A program made the translations under genes and the position numbers. Under the pieces are notes generated by a model. That model was not told the origin of the DNA. It did no database searches and saw only the letters and a list, made by a program, of their open reading frames with translations. DNA of 64,000 bases from Bacillus thermozeamaize (GTDB taxonomy: Bacteria > Bacillota > Bacilli > ZCTH02-B2), in NCBI GenBank assembly GCA_002159075.1, contig LZRT01000066.1, positions 1 to 64,000 of the forward strand, given 5' to 3'. This document shows positions 1 through 9,177 of the stretch, piece by piece (positions within the stretch are counted from its first letter, which is position 1; each line of letters begins with the position of its first letter).

Positions 1-1505
1 GTTCCAGGCAGGCGCACCACACCGGCATCCGAACCGGGCAAGACGGCCAACCGCCGGTCCGCATCGGACGAAAACTGCCGGTAGGCCCAGGCCTTGCTGG
101 CCACGTTCGGCCAGGACAGCAGCTTTTTCAGCACCGGTTCAAACCCGCCTACGGTCTGCCGCGCCCCCTTGGCATGGTCCAGCCGCGCCACCTTCACCTT
201 CTGCCACAGCCGCCAGACGGTCGTCACCGCATCCCAGACCTCATACTTGGCCACCCATTCCGGCTTTTCCGCCTTCGGCTCGTACACCGGGCCATCCGTT
301 AAAGCCTTCACCGGCACTTCGGTCACCACTTGGCCTTGATAAAGCAGGCGCAACTGTTGATCCTCCGTCACGCGGCCAATCGCCACAGCCGGCACCTGCC
401 AGCGCCGGCAAATGTCCTGCACCCGCTCCAGGTCCTCCGGCCGGATCACCAGCAGCATCCGTTCCTGCGTCTCGGACAGCATCATCTCGTATGGCGTCAT
501 ACCGCTCTCCGCAAGGGGCACCTGATCCAGATCCAGCTCGACGCCGTGGCCGCCCTTTGCCGCCATTTCCGAACTGGAGCAGGTCAGACCCGCAGCCCCC
601 ATATCCTGAATGCCCACCAGGAGGCCTTTTTCCACGATTTCCAGGCAGGCCTCCATCAGCCGCTTGCCAAATTCCGGATCCCCTGTGACAAAGGTGGCCT
701 CCGTGTCCTCATTCAGCTCTTCCGAGGCAAAGGTGGCGCCGTGGATGCCGTCCCGTCCGGTTGGCCGGCCGAGATACAGGACCAGATTGCCCGCCCCCTT
801 CGCGATGCCCCTCTGCACCTTGTCATGGGCCACCAGCCCGACGCCCATCGCGTTGACCAGCGGATTGCCTTCATAGGTGGAGGCAAAGGCCACCTCCCCG
901 CCTGCGGTGGGCACGTCCAGGCGCCTGCCGTAGTCGGCAATCCCCCGTACCACCTCTTTGAAGAGGTGCCGCATATGGGCCGAATCCAGCCGGCCGAAGC
1001 GCAGGGAATTGAGCAGCGCGATCGGCCGGGCGCCGATGGAATAGATGTCCCGCACGATGCCGCCGACGCCGGTGGAAGCACCGTGAAAGGGGGCCACCGC
1101 CGAAGGATGGTTGTGGCTTTCAATCTTGAAGACGACAGCCTGGCCGTCGCCGATATCCACCACGCCGGCCCCCTCACCCGGGCCCATCAACACCCGCGGC
1201 CCGCTGGTCGGCAGTTGCCGGAGCAGGCTTTTGGAGTTTTTGTAACTGCAGTGTTCCGACCACATCACGCTGAAGAGTCCGGTTTCCGTGTAATTGGGCA
1301 GCCGCCCCAGCATCCGGACGGCCCGCTGGTATTCCGCATCCGTCAGGCCCAATGCGCGGTAGATCTGCGCGTCCCGAATCGCTTCCGGCGACGGTTCCCC
1401 CGCCAGTGTCACCGGACGGGAAACGGGTTGGCCGGCCGACCGATCGGAACGGGCCGCTTGGACAGATTCGGCAGATTGGCCGGCTCGTTTTTCCTGGTTG
1501 GTCAT
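1..1505 (-). CDS. purL: Phosphoribosylformylglycinamidine synthase, large subunit PurL (3' end outside window)
   Basis: Fourth step of de novo purine synthesis: FGAR to FGAM using ATP and ammonia, the ammonia normally delivered by PurQ with PurS. About 501 of the usual ~740 residues are visible; the C-terminal part runs off the window start. Seen: [11 protein letters not shown] and the glycine-rich [12 protein letters not shown] followed by [10 protein letters not shown], which are diagnostic of the small-type PurL. The N-terminus carries an Ala/Ser/Arg-rich extension of about 35 residues before the [18 protein letters not shown] core. The ATG overlaps the purC stop (ATGA), so the two are translationally coupled. 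In most Bacilli purS and purQ lie between purC and purL; here there is no room for them. Identity is certain; only the C-terminal half is unseen. Confidence 0.95.
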   Translation of the reverse strand, partial: MTNQEKRAGQSAESVQAARSDRSAGQPVSRPVTLAGEPSPEAIRDAQIYRALGLTDAEYQRAVRMLGRLPNYTETGLFSVMWSEHCSYKNSKSLLRQLPTSGPRVLMGPGEGAGVVDIGDGQAVVFKIESHNHPSAVAPFHGASTGVGGIVRDIYSIGARPIALLNSLRFGRLDSAHMRHLFKEVVRGIADYGRRLDVPTAGGEVAFASTYEGNPLVNAMGVGLVAHDKVQRGIAKGAGNLVLYLGRPTGRDGIHGATFASEELNEDTEATFVTGDPEFGKRLMEACLEIVEKGLLVGIQDMGAAGLTCSSSEMAAKGGHGVELDLDQVPLAESGMTPYEMMLSETQERMLLVIRPEDLERVQDICRRWQVPAVAIGRVTEDQQLRLLYQGQVVTEVPVKALTDGPVYEPKAEKPEWVAKYEVWDAVTTVWRLWQKVKVARLDHAKGARQTVGGFEPVLKKLLSWPNVASKAWAYRQFSSDADRRLAVLPGSDAGVVRLPG

Positions 1506-2260
1506 ATAATAGATCCCCCTCGATCAAGACGCCCCTCTTCCACACCGCCAAGACGCCGCAACATCTCTTGATAAGCCTCCTGGACACCGCCCAGGTCGCG
1601 GCGGAAGCGATCCTTGTCCAGTTTTTCCAGCGTCCGGCTGTCCCAGAACCGGCAGGTGTCGGGAGAAATCTCATCCGCCAGGATGACCTGCCCGTCCGCC
1701 GTCCGCCCGAACTCCAGCTTGAAATCGATGAGGAGGACGTCCCGCACGGCAAGAAATCCCTGCAGCGCCTCGTTCACCGCCAGCGCCAGCCGCCTCATCT
1801 CCGCCAGCTCCGCTTCCTTGACCCAGCCGAGGACCAGCGCGTGCTCACTGTTCACCAGCGGATCGCCCAGGGAATCATCCTTGTAATACAATTCCAGAAT
1901 CGGGCGGGCCAGCGGCATCCCTTCCTCCAAACCGAGGCGCTTGGCCATCGAGCCGGCGGCCCGGTTGCGCACCACCACTTCCAGGGGGATGATGCCCACT
2001 TTGCGAACCAGCTGTTCGGTCGGCGAGAGAAGGCGGACAAAATGGTGTGGAATCCCCGCCTTGCCCAGATGTTCAAAGAAAATGGCGCTGATCCGGTTGT
2101 TCAGTTCCCCTTTGCCCTGGATGGTGGCCCGCTTCTTGCCGTCAAAGGCGGTGGCATCATCCTTGTAACGCACCCAGAACAGTTCCGGATCACTCGTCGC
2201 GTAGATCTGCTTGGCCTTGCCCTCGTAAAGCAACTCCTTGCGGATCGGTTCGGCACTCAT
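1502..2260 (-). CDS. purC: SAICAR synthetase PurC
   Basis: Phosphoribosylaminoimidazole-succinocarboxamide synthase, which joins CAIR and aspartate with ATP in purine synthesis. It has 252 residues, normal for the Bacillus-type enzyme. Seen: the N-terminal [11 protein letters not shown] signature, the central [17 protein letters not shown] block, and LIDFKLEFG and [13 protein letters not shown] in the C-terminal half, which contain the family's catalytic and substrate residues. It lies 20 nt downstream of purB and overlaps purL by 4 nt, so it belongs to the PurR-controlled operon. A low-similarity tail of about 20 residues follows the conserved core. Confidence 0.97.
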   Translation of the reverse strand: MSAEPIRKELLYEGKAKQIYATSDPELFWVRYKDDATAFDGKKRATIQGKGELNNRISAIFFEHLGKAGIPHHFVRLLSPTEQLVRKVGIIPLEVVVRNRAAGSMAKRLGLEEGMPLARPILELYYKDDSLGDPLVNSEHALVLGWVKEAELAEMRRLALAVNEALQGFLAVRDVLLIDFKLEFGRTADGQVILADEISPDTCRFWDSRTLEKLDKDRFRRDLGGVQEAYQEMLRRLGGVEEGRLDRGGSII

Positions 2261-2280
2261 CGTCGGCCCTCCGTTCGATG

Positions 2281-3579
2281 CTAATCATTCAAACCCAGAC
2301 GCTGGAAAATGGTGTCCACATGCCGCAAATGATGACGATAATCGAAACAATCATCCAGCTCTTCCCGCGAAAGCAGGCCGGCGATGCGCGGGTCTGCTTC
2401 CAGGATCTCCCTGAACGGACGCTGCTCTTCCCAGGCCTGCATCGCCCTGGGCTGCACCAGGTCATAGGCCTCCTCGCGGCTCAGCCCCTTTTCGATCAGG
2501 GCCAGCATCACGCGCTGCGAATAAATCAGGCCAAAGGTCCGTTCCATGTTCCGGCGCATGTTCTCCGGGAAAACGGTCAGCTCCCGGATCAGGTTGGTGA
2601 ACCGGTGCAACATGTAGTCCAGCAAAATGGTCGCGTCGGCCAGCGCCACCCGTTCCACCGAAGAATGGGAAATGTCCCGTTCATGCCAAAGCGGCACGTT
2701 CTCATAGGCGGCCAGCATGTAGCCGCGCATCAGCCGCGAAAGGCCGGTGATGTTCTCGGCGCCCACCGGATTGCGCTTGTGCGGCATCGCGGAAGAGCCT
2801 TTCTGTCCCGGGTGAAAGCGCTCCTCCACTTCCCGGATCTCGCTTTTCTGCAAGCCGCGAATCTCCACCGCAAACTTCTCCAGGCTGGTGGCGATCAGGG
2901 CCAGCGTGGCCATGTAATGGGCGTGCCGGTCCCGCTGCAACGTCTGGGTGGAAATCGGCGCCGGTTTGAGCCCCAGTTTTTCGCACACATACGACTCGAC
3001 AAAGGGCGGAATGTTGGCGTACGTGCCCACGGCGCCGGAAATCTTCCCGTACTCCACCTGTTCCGCCGCCGCTTCAAAGCGCTCCAGATTCCGCAGCATT
3101 TCCGCATACCAAAGGGCCAGCTTGAGGCCAAACGTGATCGGCTCAGCGTGGACGCCATGGGTGCGTCCCATCATCACCGTCATCTTGTGCTCGCGGGCCC
3201 GCTCCTTCAGGACCTGGATCAGCTCCTTCAGATCCTGGCGCAAGATCCGGTTGGCCTGCTTCAGCCGGTAGCCTTGCGCCGTGTCCACCACGTCGGTCGA
3301 CGTCAGACCATAGTGTACCCACTTGCGCTCGGGCCCCAGCGTTTCGGAGAGGGCGCGGGTAAAGGCCACCACATCATGGCGGGTCTCCCGTTCGATTTCC
3401 GCGATCCGGGCCACGTCAATCCGGGCGTTGGCCCGCAAGGCGGCCACATCCTCGCGCGGAATCACGCCCAGCTCCGCCCAGGCCTCGCAGGCGAGAATCT
3501 CCACCTCCAGCCAGCTGGAGAACTTTCCTTCCTCGGTCCAGATGGCTCCCATCTCTGGACGCGTATATCGCTCGATCAT
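2281..3579 (-). CDS. purB: Adenylosuccinate lyase PurB
   Basis: Cleaves SAICAR to AICAR plus fumarate and adenylosuccinate to AMP plus fumarate. It has 432 residues, the usual size. The fumarase/aspartase-superfamily signature [14 protein letters not shown] is present, as are [12 protein letters not shown] and [17 protein letters not shown] chose the ATG at 3579 ([11 protein letters not shown]) because a GGAGGG ribosome site lies 7 nt upstream; the reading frame stays open further upstream but that part is the transcribed leader. It is the first gene of the purB-purC-purL operon; purE and purK, often ahead of purB in Bacilli, are not present here. Confidence 0.97.
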   Translation of the reverse strand: MIERYTRPEMGAIWTEEGKFSSWLEVEILACEAWAELGVIPREDVAALRANARIDVARIAEIERETRHDVVAFTRALSETLGPERKWVHYGLTSTDVVDTAQGYRLKQANRILRQDLKELIQVLKERAREHKMTVMMGRTHGVHAEPITFGLKLALWYAEMLRNLERFEAAAEQVEYGKISGAVGTYANIPPFVESYVCEKLGLKPAPISTQTLQRDRHAHYMATLALIATSLEKFAVEIRGLQKSEIREVEERFHPGQKGSSAMPHKRNPVGAENITGLSRLMRGYMLAAYENVPLWHERDISHSSVERVALADATILLDYMLHRFTNLIRELTVFPENMRRNMERTFGLIYSQRVMLALIEKGLSREEAYDLVQPRAMQAWEEQRPFREILEADPRIAGLLSREELDDCFDYRHHLRHVDTIFQRLGLND

Positions 3580-3653
3580 CGGTTTCCCTCCAGGTCTTAT
3601 CGTGCTTCTTCCCTCATCATGAAGGTTGCCTTGCGCACGGCGCTGCGCCAAAC

Positions 3654-3687
3654 AAAAAAAGGCAGCTCGTCGGAACGGGAAGCTGCC
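3654..3687 (-). terminator. Intrinsic terminator in the pur operon leader
   Basis: On the minus strand a 7-bp stem (GGCAGCT/AGCTGCC) with a 13-nt loop is followed by seven T residues. It lies between the pur promoter and purB, about 75 nt before the purB start codon, so it must act as an attenuator or leaky stop for the operon rather than end an upstream gene. Confidence 0.7.
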
Positions 3688-3750
3688 GCAGTCGGCGACT
3701 ACCGACCTCGAACGTTCAACAGGTGTCGGGAGTACTCCTGCCACACCTTC
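3688..3750 (-). promoter_or_regulatory. pur operon 5' leader, possible attenuator RNA of unknown class
   Basis: The predicted transcript starts near 3750. It begins with a hairpin at 3721-3748 (AGGTGT/ACACCT outer arms around a GGAG-TA-CTCC palindrome), then a GTCGG/CCGAC hairpin, then the leader terminator. This has the architecture of a transcription-attenuation leader. I could not match it to the guanine, PRPP/ykkC or ZTP riboswitch consensus. The structure is seen; a regulatory role is inferred. Confidence 0.45.
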
Positions 3751-3757
3751 CGTAAAA

Positions 3758-3786
3758 AGTGTAACAGTGCGCCCCCGGAAAGTCAA
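3758..3786 (-). promoter_or_regulatory. Sigma-A promoter of the pur operon
   Basis: Minus strand: -35 TTGACT (3786-3781), 17-bp spacer, -10 TACACT (3763-3758). A start near 3750 gives a leader of about 170 nt before purB. Confidence 0.8.
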
Positions 3787-3789
3787 TGA

Positions 3790-3833
3790 AAAATCGAACG
3801 TTTTTATCCGTTATTTCAACATCGTTCGGATTT
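3790..3833 (-). promoter_or_regulatory. PurR operator (inverted PurBox pair)
   Basis: Two boxes close to the Bacillus PurR consensus AWWWCCGAACWWT lie as inverted repeats: CGAAC core at 3795-3799 and its inverse GTTCG at 3824-3828, each flanked by A/T runs, with about 18 bp between 13-bp boxes. The pair sits just upstream of the pur -35 hexamer, the usual arrangement for PurR repression relieved by PRPP. Confidence 0.75.
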
Positions 3834-3912
3834 TGACGATTGAAAAGGGATGGACATGACAAGCGTTCGAACATGAAATTCGAACATAATAAGCGTCAGA
3901 ACATGAAAAGGG

Positions 3913-4755
3913 CTATGGCCGGGATTCCCACTGGAACAGGGCGGCCAGCTCCTTGCCCGCCGCCTGATTGGCCGCAAGAATGTCCCAGCCTTTCAGACCC
4001 CAGCCCGCCTCCTGCAGCGAACGGCCGCTGCCGCGGTGCCGGCACCACACCGCCCCGCCCGCCTCCTGGACAAGCAGGGCACCGGCAGCGATGTCCCAAA
4101 GGTTGAGGGAACGCTCCGTATAGGCCACCAGCCTCCCGGCGGCGACATAGGCCAGCTCCAGGGCCGCCGCGCCGAGGGAACGCAGGATGCCGAAGCGGGG
4201 GGCCTTCTCCCGTATCCGTTCCCATTCCCGCTGATTGCGGATCTTGAGCCGGTACCCGAACATTCCTTCATGCAGGAGAGCGTCTGATACCCTGATCGGC
4301 CGGCCGTTCAACGTGGCTCCCCGGCCACGGACAGCCAGGAACGTCTCCCGTTCAATCGGCTGGTGAATGATGCCGGCCAGCGGGCCGTGTTCGTCAAAAA
4401 CGGCCACGGAGGTGCAGAAAAAGGGGATGCCGTGGGCAAAATTGGCCGTCCCATCCAAAGGATCAATGACCCAAACCCGCTTTCCGGCACGGAGGGCCTC
4501 TTCCAGGTCAGGACTTTTTCCTTCGGCCACGGCCTCTTCCCCGACCAGCACGGCCTCCGGGTCCGCCTGTTGCAAGCCTTCCTGGAAAAAGCGCTCCACT
4601 TCCACGTCTGCCTGCGTGACAAGGTCCAGTGTCCAGCTCTTGCTTCGCTTGCTGAATGAACCGCGAAAATACCGCATCAAGATCGCCCCGGCCTCTTGGG
4701 ACCGGTTGACCGCCCATTGAATCCGCTGTTCGTCAGCCTGGCTGATCTGTGCCAT
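3913..4755 (-). CDS. Inositol monophosphatase family protein
   Basis: A Mg2+-dependent phosphatase of the IMPase/FBPase/CysQ superfamily, 280 residues. Seen: metal-binding GEE at about residue 72, DPLDGT at about 98-103 and WDIAAG near residue 215, so the active site is complete. The substrate could be inositol phosphate, 3'-phosphoadenosine-5'-phosphate or fructose-1,6-bisphosphate; the family alone does not decide. I chose ATG 4755 (MAQISQ) because it follows AGGAGAG by 7 nt; the ATG 27 nt upstream has no ribosome site. It lies between argS and the divergent pur promoter region, probably in its own or the argS transcription unit. Confidence 0.88.
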   Translation of the reverse strand: MAQISQADEQRIQWAVNRSQEAGAILMRYFRGSFSKRSKSWTLDLVTQADVEVERFFQEGLQQADPEAVLVGEEAVAEGKSPDLEEALRAGKRVWVIDPLDGTANFAHGIPFFCTSVAVFDEHGPLAGIIHQPIERETFLAVRGRGATLNGRPIRVSDALLHEGMFGYRLKIRNQREWERIREKAPRFGILRSLGAAALELAYVAAGRLVAYTERSLNLWDIAAGALLVQEAGGAVWCRHRGSGRSLQEAGWGLKGWDILAANQAAGKELAALFQWESRP

Positions 4756-4882
4756 CTTCACTCTCCTCGCGCTCCTCTTCATGCGACATGCTGCAGCGAC
4801 GCGCTTCCCCGATGCTTCCGCCTTCCCCGATGTTTCGCCTGCCCCGCTGATTCCGCCAACAGGCGCTCCCTGCCGGTCGGTC

Positions 4883-6691
4883 TCAAATCTGGGGAGGCGC
4901 CTCCAGGCCGAGAAGGTACAGTCCCCGCTTGAGGACCTGTCCGACCGCTTCGGTCAGACGGAGCTTCGCCTCCCGTTCCTGCGCGTCCTCCACCAGGATG
5001 CGCTCGTCATGGTAAAAGCGGTTGTACAACTGGCAAAGATCCAGCAGGTAGCGGGCCACCTGCGAGGGCTCGTTGCCGGCGGCGGCCCGTTCCACCGCTT
5101 TGCCGAATTGCAGCAGATGCAGGCAGACCTCCCATGCTTTACTGTGCTCCAACCAGGGGGGGGCTTCCCATGCGCCGGCTTGATCCCCGGCGATGGCCGC
5201 ATCCCCGGCGGCGTTCACCCCATCTCCGCCGGCCGTCGTTGCCTCCCTGGCATCCGCCCCCTCCCTTAGCGCCCGCGCTTTGCGCAGCACGCTCTGCGTG
5301 CGGGCGTAGGTGTACTGGACATAGGGGCCGGTTTCCCCGTCGAAGTTCAGCACCTCATCCCAGGAAAAGTTGACATTGTGGATCCGATGGGTCTTCAGAT
5401 CGTGGAAAATGACGGCACCGACGCCGATCTGCCGGGCCACCACCTGACGGTCAGGAAGCGACGGATTTTTTTCCTGGATGATCGCCTCCGCCCGTTCCAC
5501 CGCCTCCTGCAACACCTCTTCGAGGAAAATCACCCGGCCTTTCCGGGTGGACATCTTTTTCCCCTCGATTTGCATCAAGCCGAAGGGAACGTGTTCACAC
5601 CGGCTCGCCCAGGCATGTCCCATCTTTTCCAGGACGGCAAACACCTGGCGGAAGTGCAGCGTTTGCTCCGCGCCCACCACATAAAGCATCTTCTCAAAGC
5701 CGAACTGCTCATACCGGTAAATGGCGGCAGCCAGATCCCTCGTCGCATAGATCGTGGTGCCGTCCGCCTTGAGGATCAGGCAGGGCGGCATCTCCCGCTC
5801 CGACAGATCCACCACCCAGGCCCCTTCGCTTTCCTGCAACAGGCCCTTTTCCCGCAGGGCGTCCACCACCCGGGGAATCTGATCGGTATAAAAGCTCTCG
5901 CCGGTGTAATGATCAAACTCCACTCCCAAAAGCCGGTATGTCTGGCGGAACGCCTTGAGGCTCTCATCGACAAACCATTGCCAGAGTTCCCGGGCTTCCC
6001 GGTCACCCTCCTCCAGCTTTTTAAACCAGGCCCGGCCCTCTTCTTCCAATTCCGGGTTTTGCTCCGCTTCCTCATGAAAACGCACGTACAGGGCCAGCAG
6101 TTCCGGAATCGGGTTGGCCTTGATCCGCTCCGGATCGCCCCAGCGCTTGTAGGCGGCGATTTCCTTCCCGAACTGCGTCCCCCAGTCCCCCAGATGGTTG
6201 ATCCGCACCACCCGGTAACCCAGCGCCTCATAGATGCGCGCCAGGGCGTGGCCAATCACCGTGGAACGCAGATGGCCCACCCCAAAGGGCTTGGCGATAT
6301 TGGGCGAGGAAAACTCCACGACCACCGTCTTTCCCTCGCCGGGCTGCGGCAGGGGAGCGTTCAGCGCTTGCGCCAGCATCCGCGGCCACAGCGCGGCGCG
6401 GTCAAAAAACAGGTTCAGGTAACCGCCCACCGCCTCCACTTGCTTCAATGGCTGGCCAAAACGGCCGTGCTCGCGGTTCGTGTCATCCGTTCCGCCGGCG
6501 GCAAGCAACCGGTCCCGCAACTCCACGGCGATCTGTTGCGGCGAACGGCGCCATACCTTGGCCAACGAAAAGCAGGGAAAAGCCACATCTCCCATCTCCG
6601 GCTTGGGCGGTCGCGCCAGAAGCCGGAGCACCTCCTCCTCGCTCATTTGGACGTGCGGCTGAAGCAGCCTGGCAGCCCATTCAAACAGCAT
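4883..6691 (-). CDS. argS: Arginyl-tRNA synthetase
   Basis: Class I aminoacyl-tRNA synthetase charging tRNA-Arg. It has 602 residues, longer than the ~555 typical of Bacilli. Seen: FSSPNIAKPFGVGHLRST (HIGH-type motif as HLRS, preceded by NIAKPFGVG), GDWGTQFG, and KMSTRKG (KMSKS equivalent). The C-terminal anticodon-binding DALR domain ends in YNRFYHDERIL. An Ala/Gly/Asp-rich, low-complexity stretch of about 35 residues follows YARTQSVLRKARAL at the entry to that domain and explains much of the extra length. The start at 6691 has AGGAGG 6 nt upstream; an upstream in-frame extension reaches into the promoter region and is rejected. Confidence 0.96.
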   Translation of the reverse strand: MLFEWAARLLQPHVQMSEEEVLRLLARPPKPEMGDVAFPCFSLAKVWRRSPQQIAVELRDRLLAAGGTDDTNREHGRFGQPLKQVEAVGGYLNLFFDRAALWPRMLAQALNAPLPQPGEGKTVVVEFSSPNIAKPFGVGHLRSTVIGHALARIYEALGYRVVRINHLGDWGTQFGKEIAAYKRWGDPERIKANPIPELLALYVRFHEEAEQNPELEEEGRAWFKKLEEGDREARELWQWFVDESLKAFRQTYRLLGVEFDHYTGESFYTDQIPRVVDALREKGLLQESEGAWVVDLSEREMPPCLILKADGTTIYATRDLAAAIYRYEQFGFEKMLYVVGAEQTLHFRQVFAVLEKMGHAWASRCEHVPFGLMQIEGKKMSTRKGRVIFLEEVLQEAVERAEAIIQEKNPSLPDRQVVARQIGVGAVIFHDLKTHRIHNVNFSWDEVLNFDGETGPYVQYTYARTQSVLRKARALREGADAREATTAGGDGVNAAGDAAIAGDQAGAWEAPPWLEHSKAWEVCLHLLQFGKAVERAAAGNEPSQVARYLLDLCQLYNRFYHDERILVEDAQEREAKLRLTEAVGQVLKRGLYLLGLEAPPQI

Positions 6692-6757
6692 GATGATCCT
6701 CCTTTTCCTTCCGCAAGGTTGCGTATGTATCGCAAGTACCTTTCCTATCACAACAGG

Positions 6758-6783
6758 TGTATACCAAAGTATTGTATACCAAA
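6758..6783 (-). repeat. Direct repeat with GTATAC cores in the argS promoter region
   Basis: The 11-mer TGTATACCAAA occurs at 6758-6768 and again at 6773-6783, a 15-bp period. Each copy carries the palindrome GTATAC, typical of GntR-family half-sites. On the minus strand a possible promoter uses TACAAT within this repeat. Operator or promoter duplication are both possible; no regulator gene is adjacent. Confidence 0.4.
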
Positions 6784-6815
6784 ACAAGGAAGCCTCCAAT
6801 CGCATGGGTCCGGAC

Positions 6816-6858
6816 GAACAAAAAAGGAGGCCCATGTCCTGACACAGGCACTCCTCCT
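6816..6858 (-). terminator. Intrinsic terminator after pckA
   Basis: Minus strand: AGGAGG/CCTCCT closing stem at 6858-6853 and 6830-6825 with an inner CCTG/CAGG hairpin, followed by a run of T residues. It starts 7 nt past the pckA stop. Confidence 0.7.
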
Positions 6859-6864
6859 TCAGTT

Positions 6865-8439
6865 TTAAAGCTTGGGACCGGCCGCCTTCAATTCGGGCGC
6901 CATATCGGAAAATTTCTCGAAGTTCTCAATGAAACGTCTGGCCAGCTCCCGCACCTGGTTGTCGTATGCGCGCTTGTCGGACCAGGTGTTGCGTGGCTGC
7001 AGCACCTCTGCGGGAACGCCCGGACAATGCACGGGGATCTGCAGGCCGAAAACCGGATCGGTCACTGTCTCCACATCCTCCAGCGTTCCGTTAATGGCCG
7101 CGGCGACCATCGCCCGCGTATAGCGCAGATCGATTCGCTTGCCGACGCCGTACGGGCCGCCGGACCAACCGGTATTCACCAGGTACACCCGTGTATTGTG
7201 GCGGCTGATCTTCTCACCCAGCATCCTGGCGTAAACGGAAGGGTGAAGCGGCAGGAATGGTGAACCGAAACAGGTGGAAAAGGTGGCTTCCGGCTCCGTG
7301 ACGCCCCTCTCGGTGCCAGCCAGCTTGCTGGTATACCCGGAAAGGAAATGGTACATCGCCTGTTCCTTGCTCAAGCGTGCAATCGGCGGCAGGACACCGA
7401 ACGCATCGGCTGTCAAAAAGAGGATGACCTCGGGATGCCCTCCCACGCCCGGTATCACCGCGCCGGGAATGAAATCCACCGGATAGGCGGCACGGGTGTT
7501 CTCCGTCAAGGAAGCGTCATCGTAATCCGGCTGGCGCGTCGCCTCGTCCACCACCACGTTTTCCAGCACGGAACCGAAGCGGATGGCCTGCCAGATCTGG
7601 GGTTCTTTTTCCGCGGAAAGGTTGATGCACTTGGCGTAGCACCCGCCCTCAATATTGAAGACGCCGCGATCCGACCAGCCATGCTCGTCGTCGCCAATCA
7701 GACGGCGCTCCGGATCGGCAGAAAGGGTCGTCTTCCCCGTCCCTGAAAGGCCAAAAAACAGGGCCACATCATCACGCGGACCGATGTTGGCGGAACAGTG
7801 CATCGGGAAAACGCCCTGTTGAGGAAGGAGGTAATTCATCACGGTAAAAATGGATTTTTTGATCTCGCCGGCGTACTCCGTTCCGCCGATCAATACGACG
7901 CGATGCTCAAAGCTCAGGACAATAAACGTCTCCGACCGCGTCCCGTGCACCTTCGGGTCGGCCTTGAAGCCCGGGGCGGCTACCACGGTAAACGAGGGAC
8001 GAAAACCCGCCAGCTCCTCCCGGGTCGGGCGGATAAACAACTGATGCGCGAACAAATTATGCCAGGCATACTCTGTCAACACCTGAATGGGCAGGCGATA
8101 GGCCGGATCGGCACCGGCAAACCCCTGGAACAAAAACCATTCGCGCTTGCCCACATACTGCATCAGGTCCTGATATAGCCGTTCAAAATGGCTGCTGGAC
8201 AGCGGCTGATTCACTTTTCCCCAGTTGATCTCGCGGGCGGCCGGTTCATCGACGATAAACTTGTCCTTCGGGGAACGGCCGGTATACTGACCTGTCGTGG
8301 CACGAAAGGCTCCTTGTGCCGTCAGAATCCCTTCACGCCGCCTGATGGCCTCTTCAACGAGCCGGCTGACCGGCAGATTGACGTGTACCTTCGCAGTCCG
8401 GAAGGATTCTTCCAAGGATTTCATCTGTTTGGTTTCCAT
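6865..8439 (-). CDS. pckA: Phosphoenolpyruvate carboxykinase (ATP)
   Basis: Converts oxaloacetate plus ATP to phosphoenolpyruvate, CO2 and ADP; the gluconeogenic entry reaction. It has 524 residues, full length. Seen: ATP-binding P-loop [11 protein letters not shown], the DDEHGWSD metal/substrate block, RSPKDKFIV near the N-terminus and [10 protein letters not shown] near the C-terminus. A GGAAGGG ribosome site precedes the ATG. It is monocistronic with its own promoter and terminator. The upstream region carries a perfect 8-bp inverted repeat abutting the -35, consistent with control by carbon source. Confidence 0.97.
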   Translation of the reverse strand: METKQMKSLEESFRTAKVHVNLPVSRLVEEAIRRREGILTAQGAFRATTGQYTGRSPKDKFIVDEPAAREINWGKVNQPLSSSHFERLYQDLMQYVGKREWFLFQGFAGADPAYRLPIQVLTEYAWHNLFAHQLFIRPTREELAGFRPSFTVVAAPGFKADPKVHGTRSETFIVLSFEHRVVLIGGTEYAGEIKKSIFTVMNYLLPQQGVFPMHCSANIGPRDDVALFFGLSGTGKTTLSADPERRLIGDDEHGWSDRGVFNIEGGCYAKCINLSAEKEPQIWQAIRFGSVLENVVVDEATRQPDYDDASLTENTRAAYPVDFIPGAVIPGVGGHPEVILFLTADAFGVLPPIARLSKEQAMYHFLSGYTSKLAGTERGVTEPEATFSTCFGSPFLPLHPSVYARMLGEKISRHNTRVYLVNTGWSGGPYGVGKRIDLRYTRAMVAAAINGTLEDVETVTDPVFGLQIPVHCPGVPAEVLQPRNTWSDKRAYDNQVRELARRFIENFEKFSDMAPELKAAGPKL

Positions 8440-8524
8440 TTCCCTTCCTTACCCCTTTAACTCGATAATATCCCCTGATATCCCATTTGCAAAAAAACAA
8501 GATTGTATTTTTGAAGTCAAAAAT

Positions 8525-8553
8525 AGTATAACACATTTCTTCGATTAGTTCAG
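8525..8553 (-). promoter_or_regulatory. Probable pckA promoter
   Basis: Minus strand: -10 TATACT (8530-8525), 17-bp spacer, weak -35 CTGAAC (8553-8548). A poor -35 suggests dependence on or modulation by a regulator. Confidence 0.5.
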
Positions 8554-8575
8554 CACATTTTGTGACGAAAATGTG
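8554..8575. promoter_or_regulatory. Inverted repeat upstream of pckA, candidate operator
   Basis: Perfect 8-bp arms CACATTTT/AAAATGTG with a 6-bp spacer, directly adjacent to the pckA -35. A further half-site-like ACACATTT lies at 8531-8538 inside the spacer. No T-run follows, so it is not an intrinsic terminator of the upstream gene. The regulator is unknown. Confidence 0.45.
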
Positions 8576-8636
8576 AGTGGCAGGGGCATGAATCGAGTTT
8601 GGGGCAAGTGGTCATGCGCCGCCCCAGGCAAGGGAC

Positions 8637-9131
8637 TCAGTCATAGGTGTCGTACCAGTTGGCATCATGCGCATCCCGGGCAAGTTGATACATCCGGTGA
8701 AACTCCTTGCCCAGCTCCTCCACCTGTTCCGCCCATCCCAGTCGCTCCTCCTTCCCGAGCCGGCTATGCGTCTTGATCAGTTCCTTCATCCGGTAAAACC
8801 CGTCCATTCCCTGTTCAAAAGCCTGGCTGAGGTGTTCCACCTCCGGAAGCTCGCCGCTGTGTTCCGCCTGCTCCGGATTCCCCTCATCAGCGGGAACGAC
8901 GGCCACCAGATCCCACGCGGCAGGGATGCCCCGATCCGTTTTTTGCGCCACTTCCTGTAACAGGCCGCGCAAGCGTTGCAACGCGTCCTGGATGTCCGTC
9001 GAAGCCTGCCTGATTTGCTGCGCTGTCTCGGGCGATTCGGCAGGATGGTCTTGGTATTTCTGCTGCAGGCGGACCATGCCTTCACCCAAACGATCGATCG
9101 ATTGAATCAAGCTCCAGTACCAGGGATTCAT
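8637..9131 (-). CDS. Conserved-looking hypothetical protein, helical, 164 aa
   Basis: I do not recognise the family. The protein is soluble, rich in Gln, Glu and Leu, and predicted by eye to be mostly helical. It begins with an aromatic MNPWYWSLIQSIDRLGEGM segment and has no signal peptide or membrane span. A charged linker of about 20 residues (around 75-95) splits it into two helical halves. The C-terminus is NWYDTYD. The AGGGGTG ribosome site is 9 nt from the ATG. It lies between pckA and the flavoprotein gene on the same strand. Confidence 0.6.
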   Translation of the reverse strand: MNPWYWSLIQSIDRLGEGMVRLQQKYQDHPAESPETAQQIRQASTDIQDALQRLRGLLQEVAQKTDRGIPAAWDLVAVVPADEGNPEQAEHSGELPEVEHLSQAFEQGMDGFYRMKELIKTHSRLGKEERLGWAEQVEELGKEFHRMYQLARDAHDANWYDTYD

Positions 9132-9177
9132 GGGTCGACACCCCTTTTTGGCTTACTGTGGACGAGCGCGTTTCTTT

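Noticed and set aside
1-1505. purL as the long, self-contained FGAM synthetase that would explain missing purQ
   Set aside because: The N-terminus and motifs match the small PurL; the long form has a large N-terminal PurS-like domain that is absent here.
330-1571. Long plus-strand ORF of 413 codons over purL
   Set aside because: It is the antisense shadow of purL in GC-rich DNA; it has no family motif, while the minus strand reads clear PurL motifs. Similar shadows over argS, pckA, rpoN, his and other genes were dropped for the same reason.
3580-3760. Guanine, PRPP/ykkC or ZTP riboswitch in the pur leader
   Set aside because: The hairpin order resembles an attenuator, but I could not find the conserved loop sequences of any of these classes; kept only as an unassigned leader.
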